Below are positions 15,454 through 24,482 of a DNA stretch of 64,000 nt, piece by piece. The notes beneath the pieces are model-generated. The model did no database searches. It was not told where the DNA came from and saw only the letters and a program-made list of their open reading frames with translations. How positions within the stretch are numbered: position 1 is the first letter of the stretch; each line of letters starts with the position of its first letter. Position numbers and translations under genes: made by a program. Source of the DNA: Pseudomonas sihuiensis (GTDB lineage: Bacteria; Pseudomonadota; Gammaproteobacteria; Pseudomonadales; Pseudomonadaceae); the NCBI RefSeq assembly GCF_900106015.1, contig NZ_LT629797.1, positions 4,402,001 through 4,466,000 of the forward strand, read 5' to 3'.

Positions 15454-18308
15454 ACCTGCTGCAGCGCCGTATTGAGGGCATCTTCCAGCCCGCTCTTGGA
15501 GTGCAGGTAATGCACCGTTTGCGCCTGTTGCCCGGCCAGCACGGCGGACAGGTCGAGGTCGGTGATGTAGCAGGGGTAGCGCTCGCCGCCGGCACGCTGG
15601 GCAAGGATGTGCTGCGCCACGGCGCGATACAGCTCGCGGCCGTACTCCAGCTCGGAAAACTCGCGATGGTTGCAGTATAGGGTGACGTGGCGCTGGCGAC
15701 CGTCGCCAGGCTCGACGATGGCCTGCACATCGTAGAACGGGTGGCTGACCTGCGCCTCGGGCGCCGGCCTGCGCTCGAGGCGCTGAGCCCGTAATGGCGC
15801 CGCCGGCAGCAGTTGGTAGTAGAGAATTTCCAGCGGCGGCTGGTTGTCGGCGCCATCGAGCGGCAGCATGGCATTGCGCCGATACAGCAGTGACTGCAGG
15901 AAGCGATGGATCGGCGTCAGCAGGCTCTGCTCATCGCGAAATGGCAGGCGCCGGCGCCAGAGTGCATTGCGTTCATCGAGCAGGGTCAGTTCCGCTTCGC
16001 CGCTGGTTTCGTGCAGGCGATAGAACACCTGGATGCACTGTGGGCGGCCCATGGGCAGGATCAGCGCGAGGTCGTCGCCATCGAGGGCATGACGGTCCAG
16101 GTGCAGGGGGCTGTAGAGCTCCTGCTCGGCGCCGAGGTGCTCCAGCAGCGCCGGCAGGTCGCCCAGAGCAGCGTGACTGACCTGGCCGGGTGTCAGCTGC
16201 AACACGTGGTAATGCTGACGTACCTGCACCAGATAGCGTGACTGGCGACCTTCGGCATAGGTGTTGAGCAGGTCGCGCAGCAACTCGTCGACGCGTTCGG
16301 CAATCGGCTGGGCGCGATTACGACAGTAGCAGCGCACCTGTACCTGGGGTTGCGGGCCGCCGATCGGCAGGCTGTTGAGCAGGTCGCGCAGGCAGTCGAG
16401 CAGGGCGTCGGTGCCGTCATGGCGGCTGACCTGCAGTTCGTTCCAGCTGTTGAGCACCACCTGATCGAGGGTCAGTACCAGGTTCTCGCGCACCCCCGAA
16501 TAGCCCAGCGCATCGGTGCGCCCGGTGGTCATGTGCACGTTCATCTGGCTGTGCTGCCTGAGCGGGTCTACCCCGACATTGACCAGCAACAGCACCTGGC
16601 TGGGAATGCTGGCGCGCAACAGGGCGGTTTCTTCGACGCTGGGCTGCGGCAAGGGGAAGCTTTGCTGCAGACTGGTGATCAGGTTGGACAGTTCGAAATC
16701 GGTCAGGTCGCTGCTGCCTGGGTGCAGCGACAGACGCGTGCTGCTGTCGATCACGCCGTTGCGATGGCACCAGGCGAGCAGTTCGATCAGTTCGCGCGAC
16801 CGCTTTAGCGGGGCAAAGTCGCTCCACTCCTGGGCGCCCAGGCTGCCGTTGAACAGCGCCCACTGGTATTCGTTGGGCGCCTCGGGACTGGGGTGCTGGA
16901 CCAGGGTCAGGGTGTCTTCGGCCAGGTCCGGGGCGATGCCGGGGTTGATGTACTCCACCTTGCCGGCCTTGCGCTCGAAGGCTGCATACAGGCGCCGGCC
17001 CAGCACGTTGAGATCACGGTTGTTCAGCGAACTGCCGGTCTCGGCACTGCGGGCGAACTGCGAGAGAAAGCGGTAGCTGTAGGTCAGCTCGTTGACCAGC
17101 ACGCGGCGCTCGGCGGCGACCTGGCGCACTTTCCACTGGCTGCGACTGTCGAGCACGTTGAGCTGGCGGCTGTGCCAGCCCCATTCAGCAGTCAGGCGCT
17201 CGAGCAGCAGGCGCTGCCAGCTTTTGGCGCGGCCGCGCGTCGGTGGGCGGCTGACCTTCTTGTTCACCTTCAGGTACAGGCAGCGGCGAATCAGCTCCAG
17301 CCTTTCCTGATCGCCGCGCGCGCTCAGATACTCTTCCAAGCGACGGTAGACGACGATGTAGGGGTCCAGTTCGTCGAGGTCCAGGCGGCCTTCGAACACC
17401 GCCCGCTTGAAACGCAGCGCCAGGCACTCGACCTTGGGATGCTCGCTGGCATAGACCTCGGTCAGCAGCAGTTTGAGTACCGACTTGTAGGGCGACTCGA
17501 TGCCCTTGTACAGCTGCCACATGCCGGCGCCGATAAACTCTTCCGGTGGGATATGTGCCAGGTTGCCGAGGTCGAGTACGTCCTCTGCACGTACAAAGCG
17601 TTTGCTCAGTAGGGTGCGGCAGTAGTCGTGGTAGCGCGTTTCCTCGTAGACCGGCACCAGCCACCAGAGCGGCGTACGACCGCCTAGCCAGATGGCGGTG
17701 CGGTAGAACTCGTCGAGCAGCAGATAATGCTGGGTGGTGCCGCAGTCGTCGGAGGTCAGTTGCGCCTCACGCGCGCCCTGGGTGAAGCGCTGCGGGTCGA
17801 CCAGAAAGACATGCACCTCGGCGCCCTGAGTGGCAGCCCAGCTTTCCAGTTGATCGCACTTCTTGCGCAGGTCCTGCAGTTCCTGCGCCGTGAGGTTGGG
17901 CGAGTGGCACAACCACAGGTCCATATCGCTCTGTTCGGCCTGCGCCACGGTGCCCAGGCTACCCATCAGGAACAGGCCATGCAGCGGCGCTGCGCCCTGG
18001 CCGCGACGCGGTTTGTAGACGAACGAGCGGGTCAGGCGCTGGACTTCGGCGAGGCTGGCATCATCCGGCTCGAAGCCGCTGAGGCCGGCCGGCGTGCTGG
18101 CCGAGACATAGCCAGGCAGCAGTGGATGATTGACGTGCAGCAGCAATGGCAACAGCTTGAGGACCAGTTGCTGGCGTGTGGACAGCGCCTCCATGGCCCG
18201 CTGCAGGCGGCCCTGATTGATCTGCAGAAAGCGCGCGCGCAATTGCGCCAGCACCTTGCGGTCGATGCCGTCATCGATATCGGGGCGTATTTCCTGCGTG
18301 CGCGTCAT
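15450..18308 (-). CDS. cyaA: Class I adenylate cyclase CyaA
   Basis: A 952-residue cytosolic adenylate cyclase making cAMP for Vfr/CRP signalling. Seen: the N-terminal catalytic nucleotidyltransferase domain with the G116-S117 motif followed by D128-x-D130 in QSDMDLWLC, and the long C-terminal domain that in enterobacteria responds to the glucose phosphotransferase system. Full length is somewhat above E. coli (848) but normal for Pseudomonas. It is transcribed alone toward the lipase gene, with shared stop codons, and is preceded by a GC-rich hairpin at 18383-18419. Confidence 0.96.
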   Translation of the reverse strand: MTRTQEIRPDIDDGIDRKVLAQLRARFLQINQGRLQRAMEALSTRQQLVLKLLPLLLHVNHPLLPGYVSASTPAGLSGFEPDDASLAEVQRLTRSFVYKPRRGQGAAPLHGLFLMGSLGTVAQAEQSDMDLWLCHSPNLTAQELQDLRKKCDQLESWAATQGAEVHVFLVDPQRFTQGAREAQLTSDDCGTTQHYLLLDEFYRTAIWLGGRTPLWWLVPVYEETRYHDYCRTLLSKRFVRAEDVLDLGNLAHIPPEEFIGAGMWQLYKGIESPYKSVLKLLLTEVYASEHPKVECLALRFKRAVFEGRLDLDELDPYIVVYRRLEEYLSARGDQERLELIRRCLYLKVNKKVSRPPTRGRAKSWQRLLLERLTAEWGWHSRQLNVLDSRSQWKVRQVAAERRVLVNELTYSYRFLSQFARSAETGSSLNNRDLNVLGRRLYAAFERKAGKVEYINPGIAPDLAEDTLTLVQHPSPEAPNEYQWALFNGSLGAQEWSDFAPLKRSRELIELLAWCHRNGVIDSSTRLSLHPGSSDLTDFELSNLITSLQQSFPLPQPSVEETALLRASIPSQVLLLVNVGVDPLRQHSQMNVHMTTGRTDALGYSGVRENLVLTLDQVVLNSWNELQVSRHDGTDALLDCLRDLLNSLPIGGPQPQVQVRCYCRNRAQPIAERVDELLRDLLNTYAEGRQSRYLVQVRQHYHVLQLTPGQVSHAALGDLPALLEHLGAEQELYSPLHLDRHALDGDDLALILPMGRPQCIQVFYRLHETSGEAELTLLDERNALWRRRLPFRDEQSLLTPIHRFLQSLLYRRNAMLPLDGADNQPPLEILYYQLLPAAPLRAQRLERRPAPEAQVSHPFYDVQAIVEPGDGRQRHVTLYCNHREFSELEYGRELYRAVAQHILAQRAGGERYPCYITDLDLSAVLAGQQAQTVHYLHSKSGLEDALNTALQQV

Positions 18309-18382
18309 GCTCGAACTCTACTGCAGATCCGGCAAGCCTATCAGCGGCAGGCTCGCCAGTGCAGTGCCTTTGACGCTATATC

Positions 18383-18419
18383 GCCCGCCGCGCCTTTCCC
18401 TTAAGGGCGGCCGGCGGGC
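18383..18419. terminator. GC-rich hairpin between TIGR02647 gene and cyaA
   Basis: GCCCGCCG (18383-18390) and CGGCGGGC (18412-18419) pair, with an inner CTTTCCCTTAAGGG that extends the stem. It lies just past the stop of the minus-strand TIGR02647 gene and before cyaA. No T-run follows, so termination would be weak or rho-assisted. Confidence 0.5.
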
Positions 18420-18427
18420 AACCGAGA

Positions 18428-18682
18428 TTAAGCGGAGGTGGTCTGACGGGTCGAGAGAATGGTCAACAGGGCTTGCGCATGCTCGGCGGCATCGATGCCC
18501 AGGCTGGTCAGATAGCCGCCGTCGGCTTGGCTCACCAGGCCTTTTTCGTGAAGACGGGTGATGGCGCCTTGCGCCTTGAATGAGGCGTTGTTGTGCACCT
18601 TTAGCCCCTCCTGATGGTTGTCCAGGTTGTACAGGGCGAGGATTTCCAGCTCGTCGATCAGGTCAGCGGTGAATGACTTCAT
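18428..18682 (-). CDS. TIGR02647 family small protein
   Basis: An 84-residue protein matching, from memory, the TIGR02647 family of Pseudomonas and related bacteria. Seen: an all-helical layout with FTADLIDELEILALYNLDNHQEGLKVH at the start, a winged-helix-like middle (AITRLHEKGLVSQADGGYLTSLG) and a closing helix (AAEHAQALLTILSTR). The middle resembles a DNA-binding wing, and family members are sometimes labelled DNA-binding, but no function is proven. Its ATG overlaps the stop of the upstream binding-protein gene by 4 bp. Confidence 0.82.
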   Translation of the reverse strand: MKSFTADLIDELEILALYNLDNHQEGLKVHNNASFKAQGAITRLHEKGLVSQADGGYLTSLGIDAAEHAQALLTILSTRQTTSA

Positions 18683-19497
18683 GGTGACTCCGTCTTGTTG
18701 TTATGGCGCTCTTGCAGTGTAGAGCCATGTGCCGCGCTCTGCCCATCGCTGAGCTGCCAGTTGCCGAGAATTCGTTGATAGGTACCATCCTGCCTGATCT
18801 GTCGCATGCCTGCGTCGAAGTCGCGCAGCAAGGCAGCAGCCCGTGGATGGTGGCGGGAGAAGGTCAAGTAGAGTCGCGGGCGATGTACCCTCGTTAGCGC
18901 CTTGAATTGGCCGACCAGTTCGGGGTTGTCGCGCAGCAGTGCGTCGGTGGTGCCGCGAAAGGCGATGACGTAGTCCACGCGCCCACGCTGCAGCATGCGA
19001 AAGCCATTGATATCTCGCCGTACCGCAATGCGCTGGATATCTGCATAGCTGTCGAAGTACTCGCCGTAGGTATAGCCGATGGTGACTGCCACGCGTTTGC
19101 CACGGATCGCGTCCAGGTCATCTATTGCCGCGTCCCCTGCATGGCCCCAGAGCAGAATATCGTCGCTGAACAGCACCTCTTGCGGTAACAGGAACTCCGC
19201 GCGGATGTGCGCGTCAGGCGTGGTGTTGAAGCAGCCTGCCAGGCTGCCTGAACGTGCCAGCTCCATGCAGCGCGAATAGGGGTAGGGCGTCAGCTCGACG
19301 GACGTGTCGCTGGCACTGAAAGCGGCGCGGACTATGTCTGCCGACATGCCCTCGATCCTGTCATTGCGCAGAGCGGTGTAGGGGTACCAGTCATCCTCGG
19401 CACCAATACGCGGCGTTTCGGCTCGAGCAATGCACGCTCCGCTCAAGCAGAGCGTGAAGACAAGCAGAGCGAGAGTTCGAGTCGACTGACAGGCCAT
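18679..19497 (-). CDS. Periplasmic solute-binding protein (SBP_bac_3 type), orphan
   Basis: A 272-residue exported protein of the amino-acid-type periplasmic binding fold. Seen: signal peptide MACQSTRTLALLVFTLCLSGACIARAE, then DDWYPYTALRNDRIEGMSADIV, a domain-2 entry VAVTIGYTYGEYFDS, and a final helix YQRILGNWQL. No permease or ATPase gene is near, so it may be a sensor-like or scavenging protein rather than transporter component; many Pseudomonas carry such orphans. The start at 19497 is preferred to an in-frame ATG at 19542 because it begins with the signal peptide and has GGAAGG upstream. It is coupled to the TIGR02647 gene. Confidence 0.85.
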   Translation of the reverse strand: MACQSTRTLALLVFTLCLSGACIARAETPRIGAEDDWYPYTALRNDRIEGMSADIVRAAFSASDTSVELTPYPYSRCMELARSGSLAGCFNTTPDAHIRAEFLLPQEVLFSDDILLWGHAGDAAIDDLDAIRGKRVAVTIGYTYGEYFDSYADIQRIAVRRDINGFRMLQRGRVDYVIAFRGTTDALLRDNPELVGQFKALTRVHRPRLYLTFSRHHPRAAALLRDFDAGMRQIRQDGTYQRILGNWQLSDGQSAAHGSTLQERHNNKTESP

Positions 19498-19583
19498 CGA
19501 AGACGGTGCCTTCCTGGTCGGAGTTGGCAGTGACAGTAGCAATCTGCTTGCCAGTCCGGCCAGTGGCCTGGATCAATCCTTGC

Positions 19584-19859
19584 TCAGTTTTCTTCCGGCA
19601 GCTCCGGCAGGGCGCGCAGGGCCTGCTCATACCAGGCGCCATCGAAGGGGCGATCCTCGCGCAGCATGGCGTCGACTTCATGGGCCAGGACCAGCGCCAT
19701 CAGCTCGAGGATCTCCTCGCGCTCGTAACCGACCAGCGTCAGCTTGTTGTAAACCGCCTTGGCTGCAGCGGGCTCACCGCTTTCCAACTGGTTTTCGATG
19801 GCCTGAATCAGGGTGGCTTCGGCGAAGTCTTCGTCTTCTTGCTCGTTGTTTTGACTCAT
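19584..19859 (-). CDS. Conserved hypothetical acidic protein
   Basis: A 91-residue, glutamate-rich protein with no signal peptide or membrane segment. It is predicted to be mostly helical: an acidic start (MSQNNEQEDEDFAEA), helix QAIENQLESGEPAAAKAVYNKLTLVGYEREEILELMALVLAHEVDAML, and a C-terminal PFDGAWYEQALRALPELP. The pattern resembles small TPR-like or DUF proteins found widely in Proteobacteria, but I do not recognise a named family. GAGAGGAACC precedes ATG 19859. It lies 26 bases after the GH114-like gene on the same strand and may share its transcript. Confidence 0.8.
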   Translation of the reverse strand: MSQNNEQEDEDFAEATLIQAIENQLESGEPAAAKAVYNKLTLVGYEREEILELMALVLAHEVDAMLREDRPFDGAWYEQALRALPELPEEN

Positions 19860-19885
19860 GGTTCCTCTCGTGTTCCGGCCTTGGC

Positions 19886-20638
19886 TCAGTCGCAGGGGAC
19901 GCCAACGCCCTTCAGGCTGACTTTGAAGAATTGCAGACGAAAGCCCGAGTTCGCGGCTCGACTGCAAAGACTCGTATTGAGGGTGCGGTATTCGGCGATG
20001 AAGATCGGTTTGCCCTGGCTGCGCATGTGACTGTAACCGTCGCATTCGTTGTAGCGATAGCAGCTCTCGTTGATGGCAAAGTCGAAGTAGTCGCCAAGCT
20101 CAGGCAGCAGTTCCACGGCATTCTTCAGACCGATGCTCAGGTCGCGGCTATGCGCCTCGCTGGCCAGCCAGCGGTTGAAGTCTATTTGCTCGGCTTCCGT
20201 CAGGCTCAGGCCATTGTCATTGCTGTAGCCGTCCACGTTGTCCGGATCGACAGCGTCGCAGCCCTTGTCGACGGCCAGGTCCAGGCGTTTGGCGAGCAGT
20301 TGGCGTACATCGTCACGGCGATAGTCGAGCCAACGCTCGCCAGGCCAATCAGGCAATGCTTTGCCCAGCGCCGCCGTGGGGTAGGCCTGAGCGTCGCTGC
20401 GCCAGTCTTCCCAGGTGCCCGCGCTGAAATAGCAGATGACGATACGGCCACCCGCCTTGAGATTGGTGATGGTTTGCTTGGATGTGTCGTACAGGTCGAT
20501 GTCATAGACCAGGCGATTGGGTGTTTGCAGTTTGCCATCGAGCTGCATATGCCAGGATGCATTGACGGGAATGGTGACCGGTGTCGCCGCTGTCAGTGCC
20601 GGGGCGATAACGCTGAGCAGTGCAAGGAGTGTGCGCAT
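19886..20638 (-). CDS. Secreted GH114-type glycosidase (endo alpha-1,4-polygalactosaminidase-like)
   Basis: A 250-residue exported protein. Seen: a signal peptide (MRTLLALLSVIAPALTAA), then a TIM-barrel pattern of the TM1410/GH114 superfamily: WHMQLDGKL near the start, YDIDLYD, VICYFSAGTWEDWR, the acidic GCDAVDPDNVDGY and AINESCYRYNECD. The latter two hold the aspartate and glutamate expected at the active site. Fungal members hydrolyse galactosaminogalactan, and the related hydrolase domain of PelA acts on the Pel biofilm polysaccharide. A role on a galactosamine-containing matrix is inferred. Four cysteines near the C-terminus suggest disulfides. Confidence 0.82.
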   Translation of the reverse strand: MRTLLALLSVIAPALTAATPVTIPVNASWHMQLDGKLQTPNRLVYDIDLYDTSKQTITNLKAGGRIVICYFSAGTWEDWRSDAQAYPTAALGKALPDWPGERWLDYRRDDVRQLLAKRLDLAVDKGCDAVDPDNVDGYSNDNGLSLTEAEQIDFNRWLASEAHSRDLSIGLKNAVELLPELGDYFDFAINESCYRYNECDGYSHMRSQGKPIFIAEYRTLNTSLCSRAANSGFRLQFFKVSLKGVGVPCD

Positions 20639-20709
20639 GATGGTCCGGGGCAGGTGGAGGTGTAATTACCTTAGGCCAGAGATGTTGCCCCGGCCAGACG
20701 CTGGCTTGC

Positions 20710-21189
20710 TCAGCCTGCGGCGAAGTCCAGCAAGGCCTGGCCGGTGAGGCGATAGGTCGTCCATTCGCTCTGCGGACGGGCGCCGAAGGATTCGTAGAAG
20801 TCGATCGCCGGGGTGTTCCAGTCCAGCACCGACCACTCGAAGCGACCGCAGCCTCTCGCCACGGCCAGTTGTGCCAGGTGGCGCAGCAGCGCCTTGCCGG
20901 CGCCCAGTCCGCGAGCCTCGGGGCTGACGTAGAGGTCCTCCAGGTAAAGGCCGTGCTTGCCCAGCCAGGTGGAGTAGTTGAAGAAGTACACGGCATAGCC
21001 AATGGGCTGGCCGTCGTTCTCGCAGATCAGACCGTGGGCAGTGCTGCCTTCGGCGAACAGGCTATCGCGGATACCGGCAGCATCGGTCTTCACCTCATGC
21101 TCGGCCTTTTCGTAGATGGCCAGGTCGGTGATGAAACGCAGGATCAGCTCGGCGTCGTCAGGGGTGGCGGGGCGGATGTGCAAAGGCAT
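20710..21189 (-). CDS. GNAT family N-acetyltransferase
   Basis: A 159-residue cytosolic acetyltransferase. Seen: N-terminal LHIRPATPDDAELILRFI, the central strand YLEDLYVSPEARGLGAGKALL with the acetyl-CoA pyrophosphate loop (RGLGAG), and FEWSVLDWNTPAIDFYESFGA near the end. The pattern is closest to the SAT/diamine acetyltransferase branch, so polyamines or other amines are plausible substrates. GGAG precedes ATG 21189. It is separated by 71 bases from the GH114-like gene. Confidence 0.88.
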   Translation of the reverse strand: MPLHIRPATPDDAELILRFITDLAIYEKAEHEVKTDAAGIRDSLFAEGSTAHGLICENDGQPIGYAVYFFNYSTWLGKHGLYLEDLYVSPEARGLGAGKALLRHLAQLAVARGCGRFEWSVLDWNTPAIDFYESFGARPQSEWTTYRLTGQALLDFAAG

Positions 21190-21237
21190 TGATGTCTCCT
21201 GGCGCTCAGCGGTGCGCTATCTGTCGTTATGGCGCGG

Positions 21238-21699
21238 TCAAAGGCGCAGGCCGAGGTTGACCATAAGCGCGGCGTTGCCCAGCAGTACCAGCTCCGCTGC
21301 CATGCCGTGGCTCTGCACGCCCAACGAAGGAATGATCGCGGGTGCTACACCCAGATGATTGAGAGGGATCTTGTCGCGATACTCACCGCGATAACCATGT
21401 AACAGGCCGCCGGTCAGCTTGGCGTAGAACGGGTGGCGGTTACTGTCGAAGCGGCGGCCTACATAGGCGTACTGCGAACTCTGGTCGAACGAGTTGCGAA
21501 AGACTGCGCCGCCCCAGAGGTTGCCGGACGCATAACCACGTTCCAGGCCAATCAGGCGCTGGTGATTGTTGTGATCGGGCTCGGGGTGGTAGTGCCGCGT
21601 GTAGACGCTCGTCTGTACTTGCCAGTAGTCGTGTTCGGTCGCGACTGCTGATGTTGCCAGCAGGCTGAGTAGCAAGGTCGTTGGGAGTGTGTAACGCAT
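21238..21699 (-). CDS. Small exported beta-barrel-like protein (PagP-like)
   Basis: A 153-residue protein with a signal peptide (MRYTLPTTLLLSLLATSAVA) and alternating aromatic/polar strands: YWQVQTSVYTRHYHPEPDHNNHQRLIGLER, SSQYAYVGRRF, FYAKLTGGLLHGYRG and a C-terminal LVLLGNAALMVNLGLRL. The layout is that of a short outer-membrane beta-barrel similar to PagP, with the same kind of HYHPEPDHNN turn seen in a family that some databases carry under a misleading glycerol-phosphate transporter label. Lipid A acyl transfer is not shown; PagP catalytic residues were not identified. It is transcribed toward the acetyltransferase. Confidence 0.68.
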   Translation of the reverse strand: MRYTLPTTLLLSLLATSAVATEHDYWQVQTSVYTRHYHPEPDHNNHQRLIGLERGYASGNLWGGAVFRNSFDQSSQYAYVGRRFDSNRHPFYAKLTGGLLHGYRGEYRDKIPLNHLGVAPAIIPSLGVQSHGMAAELVLLGNAALMVNLGLRL

Positions 21700-21731
21700 G
21701 GCGACCTCCTGGTCGAATGGCCTGCCTTGGC

Positions 21732-21753
21732 AGGGGCGGCGTGCGCCGCCCCT
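21732..21753 (-). terminator. Hairpin downstream of argH
   Basis: AGGGGCGGC (21732-21740) and GCCGCCCCT (21745-21753) form a perfect 9-bp stem with a 4-base loop just past the argH stop. There is no T-run on either side, so its strength as a terminator is uncertain. Confidence 0.5.
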
Positions 21754-21761
21754 TTGCGACC

Positions 21762-23156
21762 TCAGCGAGTAGCGAGAAGTTTGCGGCCACGCACCACGGC
21801 GGCACGCACCTGGTTCGGCGCCGTGCCACCGATATGGTTGCGGGCGTTCACCGAGCCTTCCAGGGTCAGCACGGCGAACACGTCATCATCGATCTGGTCG
21901 CTGAACTGGCGCAGCTCGTCCAGGCTCATCTCGGCCAGGTCCTTGCCGCTGTCGACGCCGTACTTCACGGCGTGGCCGACGATCTCGTGGCAGTCGCGGA
22001 AGGGCAGGCCCTTGCGTACCAGGTAATCGGCCAGGTCGGTGGCGGTGGAGAAACCGCGCAGCGCGGCTTCGCGCATGATCTCGCGCTTGGGCTTGATCGC
22101 CGGGACCATGTCAGCGAAGGCGCGCAGGCTGTCGCGCAGGGTGTCGGCGGCGTCGAACAGCGGTTCCTTGTCTTCCTGATTGTCCTTGTTGTAGGCCAGC
22201 GGCTGGCCTTTCATCAGGGTCAACAGGCCGGTCAGGGCACCGAACACGCGGCCGGTCTTGCCACGCACCAGCTCCGGCACGTCCGGGTTCTTCTTCTGCG
22301 GCATGATCGAGGAGCCAGTGCAGAAGCGATCCGGCAGGTCGATGAACTGGAACTGGGCGGATGTCCACAGCACCAGCTCTTCGGAGAAGCGCGACAGGTG
22401 CATCATCGCCAGCGAGGCGGCAGCGCAGAATTCGATGGCGAAGTCGCGGTCCGATACACCGTCCAGCGAGTTGCCGCCAACGGCGTCGAAACCCAGCAGT
22501 TGTGCAGTGATTTCGCGCTGGATCGGGTAGGTGGTGCCGGCCAGCGCCGCCGAGCCCAGCGGCATGCGGTTGGTGCGCTTGCGGCAGTCGACCAGGCGTT
22601 CGTAATCGCGCGACAGCATCTCGAACCAGGCCAGCAGATGATGACCGAAGGTCACCGGCTGGGCGGTCTGCAGGTGGGTGAACCCCGGCATGATGGTGTC
22701 CGCTTCGGCTTCGGCCAATCCCAGCAGGCCCTGCTGCAGGCGAGTGATCTCGGCGAGGATGATGTCGATTTCGTCGCGCAGCCACAGGCGGATATCGGTG
22801 GCCACTTGATCGTTGCGCGAACGACCGGTGTGCAGCTTCTTGCCAGTAACGCCGATGCGGTCGGTCAGACGCGCTTCGATGTTCATGTGCACGTCTTCCA
22901 GATCGACGCGCCAGTCGAACTGGCCGGCTTCGATCTCACCCTGGATCTGCTTGAGCCCATCAATGATGGCGTCACGCTCGGCATCGCTGAGGACGCCGAC
23001 CTTGGCCAGCATGCTGGCGTGGGCGATGGAGCCCATGATGTCGTGGCGGTACAGGCGCTTGTCGAATTCGACCGAGGCGGTGAAGCGGGCGACGAAGGCG
23101 TCGACAGGTTCGCTGAAGCGGCCGCCCCAGGATTGGTTGGTTTTTTCGCTGCTCAT
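21762..23156 (-). CDS. argH: Argininosuccinate lyase
   Basis: A 464-residue tetrameric enzyme splitting argininosuccinate to arginine and fumarate, the last step of arginine synthesis. Seen: N-terminal [24 protein letters not shown] (active-site region), [11 protein letters not shown] and the fumarase/lyase signature [15 protein letters not shown] 23156 is used; the open frame extends upstream with no family similarity. It is divergent from algZ across 243 bases, as in P. aeruginosa, where this intergenic region carries the algZR promoters. Confidence 0.97.
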   Translation of the reverse strand: MSSEKTNQSWGGRFSEPVDAFVARFTASVEFDKRLYRHDIMGSIAHASMLAKVGVLSDAERDAIIDGLKQIQGEIEAGQFDWRVDLEDVHMNIEARLTDRIGVTGKKLHTGRSRNDQVATDIRLWLRDEIDIILAEITRLQQGLLGLAEAEADTIMPGFTHLQTAQPVTFGHHLLAWFEMLSRDYERLVDCRKRTNRMPLGSAALAGTTYPIQREITAQLLGFDAVGGNSLDGVSDRDFAIEFCAAASLAMMHLSRFSEELVLWTSAQFQFIDLPDRFCTGSSIMPQKKNPDVPELVRGKTGRVFGALTGLLTLMKGQPLAYNKDNQEDKEPLFDAADTLRDSLRAFADMVPAIKPKREIMREAALRGFSTATDLADYLVRKGLPFRDCHEIVGHAVKYGVDSGKDLAEMSLDELRQFSDQIDDDVFAVLTLEGSVNARNHIGGTAPNQVRAAVVRGRKLLATR

Positions 23157-23399
23157 GGCACTTGCTCTGGTTCGGGCTCTGGATCGGGCGGCCGCGTCGG
23201 CGGCCGGCATGGCGGACAAAGTGCGTCGATAATAACAGGGTCGGCAGGCGTTTCGCCGGGGCGCGTTCGCCGTTGGGCGTTCGATGGCGTTGTCGGCTGC
23301 TTCACAATTTTGCCCTGAAGGCGGCATTTCGGTGCTTTATTTTGTCCGGCTGGGGCCGTCTGGCTTGCCGGCTCGCAGGGCGACAAGGAAACTGCGTCG

Positions 23400-24482
23400 A
23401 TGCACAGACAATCCTCTACCAAGAACAAATACAACGCCGCTATCGACGACTTCTTCGTCCCGGAACTGTGTCAGCCCGAAGCGCTGCTGAGCATGGTGCT
23501 GTTGGCCGAGTTGCTGGTATTGGTATTGGTGCTCGCCGAACCGATGACGCCGGGGTTCGACTGGGTACGCCTGGCCCTGACTTCACTGTTCGTGCAGTGG
23601 ATCGTGCTGCTGTCGGCTGCTGTGCTCTGCCGCTTGCGGCCGCTGCTGGCACGTCTGCGTCCCGCGTTGGCTGGGGGGCTGTGCTGCGCGCTGGTGGTGC
23701 TGCTGACCCTGGGTTGTACGGCGGTGGCCGACTATTACGAGCTGGGTGGGCCGCTGCCGCGCAGTGGTGAAGTGAATCTTTATCTGCGTCATGCGTTGAT
23801 CAGCCTGATCATGTCCGCACTGCTGCTACGCTATTTCTATCTGCAGAGCCAATGGCGTCGGCAGGAGCAGGCCGAGCTGCGTGCGCGGATCGAATCGTTA
23901 CAAGCGCGGATTCGCCCGCACTTTCTGTTCAACAGCCTCAACAGCATCGCCAGCCTGGTCACGCTCGATCCTTACAAGGCCGAGCAGGCGGTGCTGGATC
24001 TGTCCGATCTGTTTCGCGCCAGCCTGGCCAAACCTGGCACGCTGGTGCCGTGGAAGGAGGAACTGGAACTGGCGAAACGATATCTATCGATCGAGCACTA
24101 TCGGCTCGGCGAGCGACTACAGTTGCAGTGGGAGGTCGAAGGTGTGCCGGAGGATCTGCCGATTCCCCAGCTGACCCTGCAGCCTCTGTTGGAGAATGCG
24201 CTGATCTATGGCATCGCGCCGCGTATCGAAGGCGGCCTGGTGCGGGTCGAGGCGGATTACCAGGATGGTGTGTTCAGCTTGTGTGTCAGCAATCCGTATG
24301 AAGAGCGGGGCGAGCAGCATCCGTCACGGGGAACGCAGCAAGCGCTGAGTAATATCGATGCGCGCCTGGCGGCACTTTTTGGGCCGCGCGCGAGTCTCAG
24401 CGTGGAGCGCCGTGACGGCCGTCATTACAGCTGTCTACGCTATCCTTGTGCGAGACTCACGCAGGAAGCCAGAGCAATATGA
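23400..24482 (+). CDS. algZ: Sensor kinase AlgZ (FimS)
   Basis: A 360-residue LytS/HPK8-type membrane sensor. AlgZ controls AlgR in alginate and type IV pilus regulation. Seen: about four N-terminal membrane segments (30-145), then the His_kinase motif IRPHFLFNSLNSIASLV with H174 as the probable phosphoacceptor, and a C-terminal ATPase-like region (QPLLENALIYGI). A glycine-rich G-box is hard to see, as in the P. aeruginosa protein, which is considered an atypical kinase. Its stop overlaps the algR start (ATGA). Confidence 0.95.
   Translation: MHRQSSTKNKYNAAIDDFFVPELCQPEALLSMVLLAELLVLVLVLAEPMTPGFDWVRLALTSLFVQWIVLLSAAVLCRLRPLLARLRPALAGGLCCALVVLLTLGCTAVADYYELGGPLPRSGEVNLYLRHALISLIMSALLLRYFYLQSQWRRQEQAELRARIESLQARIRPHFLFNSLNSIASLVTLDPYKAEQAVLDLSDLFRASLAKPGTLVPWKEELELAKRYLSIEHYRLGERLQLQWEVEGVPEDLPIPQLTLQPLLENALIYGIAPRIEGGLVRVEADYQDGVFSLCVSNPYEERGEQHPSRGTQQALSNIDARLAALFGPRASLSVERRDGRHYSCLRYPCARLTQEARAI

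Noticed and set aside
21681..23318. A 545-codon open frame on the plus strand opposite argH
   Set aside because: Complement of argH; the conserved enzyme is on the minus strand.
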